Source: Ailanthus altissimus (lineage: Eukaryota > Streptophyta > Magnoliopsida > Sapindales > Simaroubaceae). Taken from it: 64,000 bases of DNA. A program made the translations under genes and the position numbers. This document shows positions 58,416 to 64,000 of the stretch, piece by piece. Location of the stretch: positions 11,443,501-11,507,500 of the forward strand of contig OX327711.1 of NCBI GenBank assembly GCA_946807835.1, in the 5' to 3' direction. Below the pieces are notes generated by a model that saw nothing but the letters and a program-made list of their open reading frames with translations, made no database searches and was not told the origin of the DNA. Numbering within the stretch: position 1 is the first letter of the stretch; each line of letters begins with the position of its first letter.

Positions 58416-58786
58416 AATTTCATTTTAAACATGCAGCTTATGAAACTTTCATCATTTGAGCCCAATCATGCCAAAAATTTCTACACATCCAAGTAATGGG
58501 AAAAAAAAGCGCAAATTACATGATTCTAGTGCTTAAATTAAAATGAAACTAAAAGAATGCAACACGTAAATAACAAAATCAAGTAAATGAATTTAATAAA
58601 TTGTAATTTGTGTGTGAATAGAAAATTTACAGTGCAGAATACAACACCTCCAGTTGGATCTGCCAACGAAAAGGTTGGGCAATCTATCACACTGAACCTT
58701 CAAATTTACTAGTTTGGAGGCTCAAAGAACAAGTGATCAAAAGCCAAAACTATATCACTAAAAGGAAAAAAAGAGCATCACCACTT
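58416..58786. other. Convergent intergenic spacer
   Basis: AT-rich and non-coding. It probably holds the 3' untranslated regions of both the PPR remnant (plus) and the ERT2-like gene (minus). Confidence 0.5.
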
Positions 58787-60166
58787 TTAGTTTGAGAGCC
58801 TTCCAGGCCTTAACTTTCGTGCCAATTTCAACATCAAACACCAAGCAAGGGTAAGCACAAGTGCTAGAAACCGGCCTCCAACAAGTCCAGCAAGAACAAT
58901 CGAACAAAGAATTAGATACCCTGAATTCCCCTTTCTTTCACTTGTCACTGTCTCCTCAACTGTAATCACTTCAACCTCAGATTGGGATTGCATAGAGAAA
59001 CTAGCAATCCCATCATCAACTTCTTCGTGTCCTTTGCCCCTTTCTTCTACTTTCACTATTTGAATTCGGGACAATTCATCTCCATCAACATGTTCTCGTT
59101 GATGACCATTTTCTTGGCCATCTTTTTTATCAATCCTTTCTAGTTTAGACTCATCTACGAAACTACAAGTTTCGCTGCTCGAATCCATCTCCTTCTCCTT
59201 ACTCTTCTTGTCCTTCTTTGAACCACGCAACTTTTTCGGAACAAATTTCTTCACCAAATTTGATTTGATTTTTGTTTTTCGGCTTTGCTCCTTTTTATAT
59301 ACCAAAACATCAACATTGTCCTCACTTTTATGCCTCTCCTTAGCCCGTATATCCAAACTTTTCTCTCTCCCATCACCATTTACAAGTTCCATTTTCACCT
59401 CCTTTCTAATCTCTTCACTAGGCGCAAACACAACAGGTTTCGATTCAACAACATCAATTTCTTCAACTGAAGAATCACCCACAGCATTAGCAATTGCCCT
59501 TGTTGAATCTTTTTCCCAACCTTCATTCTTTTCCAAAGATGAAACACCCACATCCTCCTTGCACTTATACAAACACAAAACCGTAACTTTCTCAACAAAA
59601 AAGCTTGTTGCTTTACAACAGGGACTCAAATAAAACAACACATGAATCCCAACATACTCGAGCATCAGAAGCAAAACCGCTGACATTGTAATACCAATCG
59701 CCAGCCATTTGGTGCTCAAAGCAAGAACCACAACCAAAAACACCCTCAAGACATGCATTAAAACACACCTATTCTTCCACCTTTCATCCTGATCAGCCTC
59801 AGTATCTACAACAACATCCTGATCAGCTTCTTTAACAACCACCAATTCTTCAAACTGGGCAGTCGTAATCTCCTTTTTCTGCCCATTTCCCTCAGACCAA
59901 GATGACAAATTCACCGTCCGAACATTATCACGCGCCCGCGGCGCAGGTAACATCATGGGCTTGGAGATTTCGAGGTGGGATTGAGATTGCAGTTTCTTTT
60001 TCGAGGGTTTTTTCAAGCGATCCCGATTCTTGACGAAGAGATCAACGATAGAAGTTGGAAACCCGGTTTCTACGACGAGCGATCCGCCGCGTTTGGGCGG
60101 CGACTGAAGATCCACCATCAAACGAGATAGCCTTGAAACCTTGCTCTTCTTCCATGGCAAAGGCAT
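58787..60166 (-). CDS. ERT2-like ethylene-responsive family membrane protein
   Basis: A single uninterrupted 459-codon frame, the only intact gene-length frame in the window. It starts MPLPWKKSKVSRLSRLMVDL, followed by a conserved-looking RGGSLVVETGFPTSIVDLFV segment (residues 27-46) and a basic KKPSKKK stretch. Residues 134-182 are strongly hydrophobic and could form one or two membrane spans. Residues 210-410 are charged, acidic and Lys-rich, with a basic cluster at 306-325 (KKFVPKKLRGSKKDKKSKEK) that resembles a nuclear signal. Residues 416-447 form a C-terminal hydrophobic segment (ILCSIVLAGLVGGRFLALVL), giving a tail-anchor-like end. The N-terminus resembles plant proteins annotated as ethylene-responsive nuclear protein (ERT2-type); this rests on memory of the family, whose biochemical role is not established. 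The start is chosen as the first ATG, matching the MPLPWKK family start. Confidence 0.8.
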   Translation of the reverse strand: MPLPWKKSKVSRLSRLMVDLQSPPKRGGSLVVETGFPTSIVDLFVKNRDRLKKPSKKKLQSQSHLEISKPMMLPAPRARDNVRTVNLSSWSEGNGQKKEITTAQFEELVVVKEADQDVVVDTEADQDERWKNRCVLMHVLRVFLVVVLALSTKWLAIGITMSAVLLLMLEYVGIHVLFYLSPCCKATSFFVEKVTVLCLYKCKEDVGVSSLEKNEGWEKDSTRAIANAVGDSSVEEIDVVESKPVVFAPSEEIRKEVKMELVNGDGREKSLDIRAKERHKSEDNVDVLVYKKEQSRKTKIKSNLVKKFVPKKLRGSKKDKKSKEKEMDSSSETCSFVDESKLERIDKKDGQENGHQREHVDGDELSRIQIVKVEERGKGHEEVDDGIASFSMQSQSEVEVITVEETVTSERKGNSGYLILCSIVLAGLVGGRFLALVLTLAWCLMLKLARKLRPGRLSN

Positions 60167-60360
60167 TTTCTTGCAATTTAATTATAATTAATTGAAAAAA
60201 AACTGTTTTCTTCTTCTTTTTCTTTGGTTTATTTTACAAACTGGGTTTTTCTTCTAGAGACTCAAAGAAAGCGAATTTGTATTGGATTTGGATGCTGAAA
60301 TGAAAGGTGTAATTGGTAAGGGTCTTATGAAAATGCTTCACATCATTACATGATTGTTTA

Positions 60361-60373
60361 GCTCATTTTTATA
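60361..60373 (-). promoter_or_regulatory. Candidate TATA box of the ERT2-like gene
   Basis: The minus strand reads TATAAAAATGAGC, about 200 bases upstream of the ATG at 60166. The intervening leader is rich in CT/GA runs, common in plant 5' leaders. It is the best TATA match near the start. Confidence 0.4.
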
Positions 60374-61094
60374 GAACCCTATGAATGTAAAGAGAGAAAG
60401 GAAAGCGTTGTTTGGGAGAGCAGAAAATCATTATTTTAGAGAGACAACGCGTGGGAAAAGTTGTAGTTTTGCGGTTTTCCTGTTTGTGTTAGGGAGTTTC
60501 TCTCGGAGGGAAGCTAAATAAAACTTCTCTTTTTAGATTTCTTTTTGTTTATTAATTTTTATTATGCCTTCAGGTAGATTTTTATTTTTGAGATTAAAGA
60601 ATTTTATATTAAATGTCATTTGTATTTTTCCTTCACTACTTTAATTTTTTAAAAAAATTATTTTATTATGATATTTTTAAGACTTAATTATACACATTTA
60701 AAATAATATTTATAAGCCACTTTAATTAAGGAAGGAACTAAGGAAACAACACTTTTACACCTAACCCAATTGTGTCAATTCAACATGTATATTAAGAAAA
60801 AAGGATCACCTTCTTCTTCTTTTTTTCTTTTTTTTTTAATAATCACTCTCGTTTGTGGAGTAATTATTGGTTCCTATCAAAAGCTTTTATTAATTCAGAT
60901 TAAATGCACAAATAATTTGTTTTTGACAAAATTAAAGAAATAAACAATTAATTAATCAGTTAGAAAATCGCCGTCTGTACCCTAATAGGCGGGCCCCGGC
61001 CGATTTACTTTTTTGTGTGGGACAATTTAAATAACGCCGAAGAAAGAAAGAGATAATGAAAAGCACGAGTGAAGTGAAAGGGAACATCACAATG

Positions 61095-61306
61095 AGAAGC
61101 ACGTGATGTTTGATGATGCTCGAGTTTGACTAAACTCTGGTCTTGGTCTATATTAGTATACACGCTTTTTGAGAATGCGTTGAGTGAGCCTGCCTTTGGT
61201 TTACATTACAGCTATTATTGCTTGTACGTTCTGCAGTCAAAAAAGAAAATTACAGCAAAAAAGAAAATTACAGATGCTATAATTTGGGTGTCTATTTTAA
61301 CAGCAA
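61095..61306 (+). repeat. Diverged duplicated segment, copy 1
   Basis: GAAGCACGTGATGTTTGATG, then TGATGCTCGAGTTTGAC, CTTGGTCTATA, ACAGCTATTATTGCTTGTAC, GCAGTCAAA and TGTCTATTTTAACA occur in the same order as in copy 2 (61924-62080). It contains an extra local duplication of AAAAAAGAAAATTACAG. Confidence 0.7.
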
Positions 61307-61923
61307 TTACTAATTATGTAAATGGAATTTGTTTTTTTTTTTCAAGTAAATTACATTCATGGTTGAAATGAAAATGGTTTATTTATATGGGGGATGTAAT
61401 CAAATTTGGTCAACCACTTGAAAATAGAATGCTCCTGACTATTGAATTCATGTATTAATATAATGAACTTTGTATATATAGATTTTAATTTTGGTAGTCA
61501 AATAATTTAATTTTAATATTTAAATTATTACATTCAGTTCATGAGTGACTCTCCCTAATTAATAATAATAAAAAAAGAAGTCTCATTATCTGCTAACATT
61601 TCTTAACAATAGTAAAACTTTATTTTAAACTGTTGCCGACAATAAAGGATAATACTATTACAGATATTTTTGGGTGTGTTCTTGATATTTGGTTTAATAT
61701 CAATGTCACCCCCTCAAAATTTGAAATTAGTCTTGAATACATTAACAGTTATCAAATTTTCATCTACTTGAGGTATTTTGATTTTATTTAATAAGAAGAA
61801 TTCTATATATATGTACATTAAATCATCGAAACAATAGAATGCTCTTTTAATTGTTACCTAAATTAGATGTTTTCTTTTAAGCAAAAAAACAAAAAAATAG
61901 TAATAAAAAGTTCAGCAAAAAAT

Positions 61924-62080
61924 TGAAGCGCGTGGTGTTCGGTGATGCTTGAATTTGACCAAGTTCGTTTCTTGGTCTTTACTGGCTTTTTTAGGAAGCG
62001 TGACTTTGGAATACAGCTGTTATTCCTCGTACAGTCAAATGAAAGTTACAGGTCCTGCAACTTCATTTCTATTCTAACAT
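61924..62080 (+). repeat. Diverged duplicated segment, copy 2
   Basis: GAAGCGCGTGGTGTTCGGTG, TGATGCTTGAATTTGACC, CTTGGTCTTTA, ACAGCTGTTATTCCTCGTAC, AGTCAAAT and TTTCTATTCTAACA. Same orientation as copy 1, about 830 bases downstream. Confidence 0.7.
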
Positions 62081-64000
62081 AAAGAAATGCGCCGTATATA
62101 ATACTACTCTAATATTTTTATCATAAATAATGTATTAAATAAAAAAATAATTTAATAAATAATTTTAAAAGTTATAAAAATAATTTTTATTTTGAGAACA
62201 TAAAAAATGATTTTTTAAATAAGTATTTAACATATTACTTATGATGATAAATGTTAGAATAATTTTTAAGAATGAATCATGTTAAATATTATCGATCTCG
62301 AATATTGTCCAATCGCAAGTCAATGAGATAAATTTGTAAATTATGGGGAACAACTACAAAATCGCTTAATGAACTAGGTCAAAAATGAGTTGAATAGACT
62401 ACTTGAATATTTTTTAAATAGTTGAGCCTCACAAACTTCTTACAATCACAATTTATGTTATACCACTTTAAAGTTTTTTTTAACAAAATCCCTCGTGTGC
62501 CTAGGTTAATAGAAATAAAGAAAAAACAGAGAAGGCTAGAATAAATTTAAGGAAGAGTTTAAGAATATTTTTCTTTAAAGCAAGAAATTTGGGGGGAAAA
62601 AAAAAACCTAAAAATAGGATGTCTTTTGGTATCTAATGAGTAACCCATATTTTGGTCATTCAATCTCCTTTTTATATATGTATGCCGCAAAGTCCTATCA
62701 AGATTAAGGTAAATCAATACCTTTCTTATCTTCTTGTTTAGTTGAATTCGAATTAGGTCAAAGATTATGGGCTTTAAGATATTTGAGAATAAGATTGATT
62801 GGCTGGATTCGTGATTATAAGGACTAAACTAATCAAGAGTCTAATTCTAAATATCTCGGGAATGTTAGTAAGTCTTTAGTCCTCAACTAGTATTAATTGT
62901 TGCGTACTTAACTGATGTCAAGGTCTTCCAAGCTGAGGAGCATAGGTAAATTTAGAGGACTTCTCGTGGTCTACGAACAAAGTCTCCTTGGTGATGGGCC
63001 AAAACCTTACAGTTATATAATGATTTAACAACTTTGACAGATGTCAAATTAAATTATTTATTTATTTTTTAGGTCAAAAATGACAAATCTCCTAAAAGTT
63101 TTATCCCATTGCTTGTGTATGTTAACTAAAAATACGATATTTTTTATTAAAAAAATTGAAAATAAATTATTGCATTTGTCTTATTTGACGATATATTCAT
63201 GTTATTTATCTTTTTTTTTCTATCATAAAGGCAAGATATTGCTCAAGCCATTTCTTTAGTAATACATTGGTATCATTATTCTCACCATCAGTCATTTTCT
63301 TTGTCTGCTTAAGATGCTTGTAGTGATTTTGATATTTTGAAAAACAAAATTAAAAATTCTTCAAGTTTTTGTAAAAGTTAGTTTTCTATAGTTCAAGAAG
63401 TTGGTTTTCATTTTCATCAATTTTCGTTCCTTCGACTATCTAATTGGTTATTCGGATGGTAAGTTCAATTTGATTTTTGGCACGTGCTTATTTGTTAATT
63501 ACTTTATTTCACGAAATGTGATTAACAAATTGGCATGTGATAATTTGTTATAGTTATTAGGCTTCTGTGAAGAAGTTAGTAGTTGTTAGCTGTAAATTCT
63601 TTTTTTTTCCCTTGATACTGAAGCCTTTACTATGGTTTATAAAGAGTTACAACAAGAAAAATCAAATTTTTGGAAAGAACCATAGAGACAGGCATCTCTA
63701 TGGAAACCCTGTGCTGATCAGATATCTCCATATTTAAGTACTTAAAAGTTGTTGGCTACTGATTAATTCATATAAAATTTTAATTTATTGCTTCATTAAA
63801 CTATTATTATTGCTTGATAATTGATAATTACACATTACTTCTGGTGAAGTTGAATGTTGAGAAGTTAATATGTTTAATTTCTTTAATTTGTGTAATTAAG
63901 AAAGGGAAAGTTGGGAGAAGTAATGGCTACATAATGGTAAGTGCAAATGGAGTTCTCAAACATTAGCATGTTGTTGTAAGTATCTAAGTTGCCCTTTTTT

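Larger units (their letters stand above)
60374..64000. other. AT-rich intergenic DNA at the right end
   Basis: No supported gene. An 81-codon open frame at 61126-61368 covers one copy of the duplicated segment and has no domain. A short GC-rich patch (GGCGGGCCCCGGCCG) is at about 60986. 63540-63720 contains short open stretches without recognisable similarity. Confidence 0.45.

Noticed and set aside
59208..59633. 141-codon plus-strand frame
   Set aside because: Antisense to the Lys/Glu-rich middle of the ERT2-like gene, which has the better start, length and family resemblance.

Overview
This is a 64-kb piece of a nuclear chromosome from a flowering plant, probably a eudicot. The evidence is the plant lineages of LTR retrotransposon (Ty3 chromovirus-like and Tat-like), plant-type MuDR and CACTA transposases, PPR, germin-like and ERT2-like genes, a nuclear copy of plastid rps8, and strongly AT-rich intergenic DNA. 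It is a transposon-dominated region. Only one gene looks intact: a single-exon 459-codon membrane-protein gene on the minus strand at 58787-60166.

Layout. 1-~1195: part of a large LTR. ~1440-6340: a decayed MuDR/MULE transposase split by a 2.2-kb solo LTR (2748-4947, 5-bp target duplication GAAAG). 6945-12758: a complete-length but dead Ty3/gypsy element with two ~730-bp LTRs. 14979-21789: a Tat-like Ty3 element with two RNase H domains, whose integrase is cut off at the 3' LTR. ~21.9-36.5 kb: an unusual AT-rich block. It contains a degenerate repeat whose monomers vary in steps of six bases, a plastid rps8 fragment (23446-23614), and an apparently 12.6-kb element with inverted terminal repeats (23849-36494). 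The middle of that element is a 22-bp satellite arranged as two ~2.2-kb arrays, head to head. A 2.85-kb solo LTR (32570-35423, target duplication GGAAT) is nested inside it.

37327-37774: a germin-like pseudogene that has lost its cupin core. ~38.4-39.4 kb: a degenerate array of tRNA-like units. 39770-47010: a CACTA transposon with clear ends and a TCT target duplication, carrying decayed TNP2 and Transposase_24 genes. 49873-58415: a PPR pseudogene split by a ~7-kb insertion (50660-57623). The insertion consists of two related gag/protease-only Ty3 elements joined head to head, both lacking the same reverse transcriptase-to-integrase-core segment. 58787-60166: the intact ERT2-like gene, convergent with the PPR remnant. 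The last 3.6 kb is AT-rich and intergenic, with one diverged duplicated segment.

The genes do not form a pathway. The window records nested insertion: solo LTR in MULE, solo LTR in TIR element, double retroelement in PPR. The observations most worth following are the inverted satellite core of the 12.6-kb element, and the head-to-head gag-only retroelement pair that appears to have entered the PPR gene as one unit.
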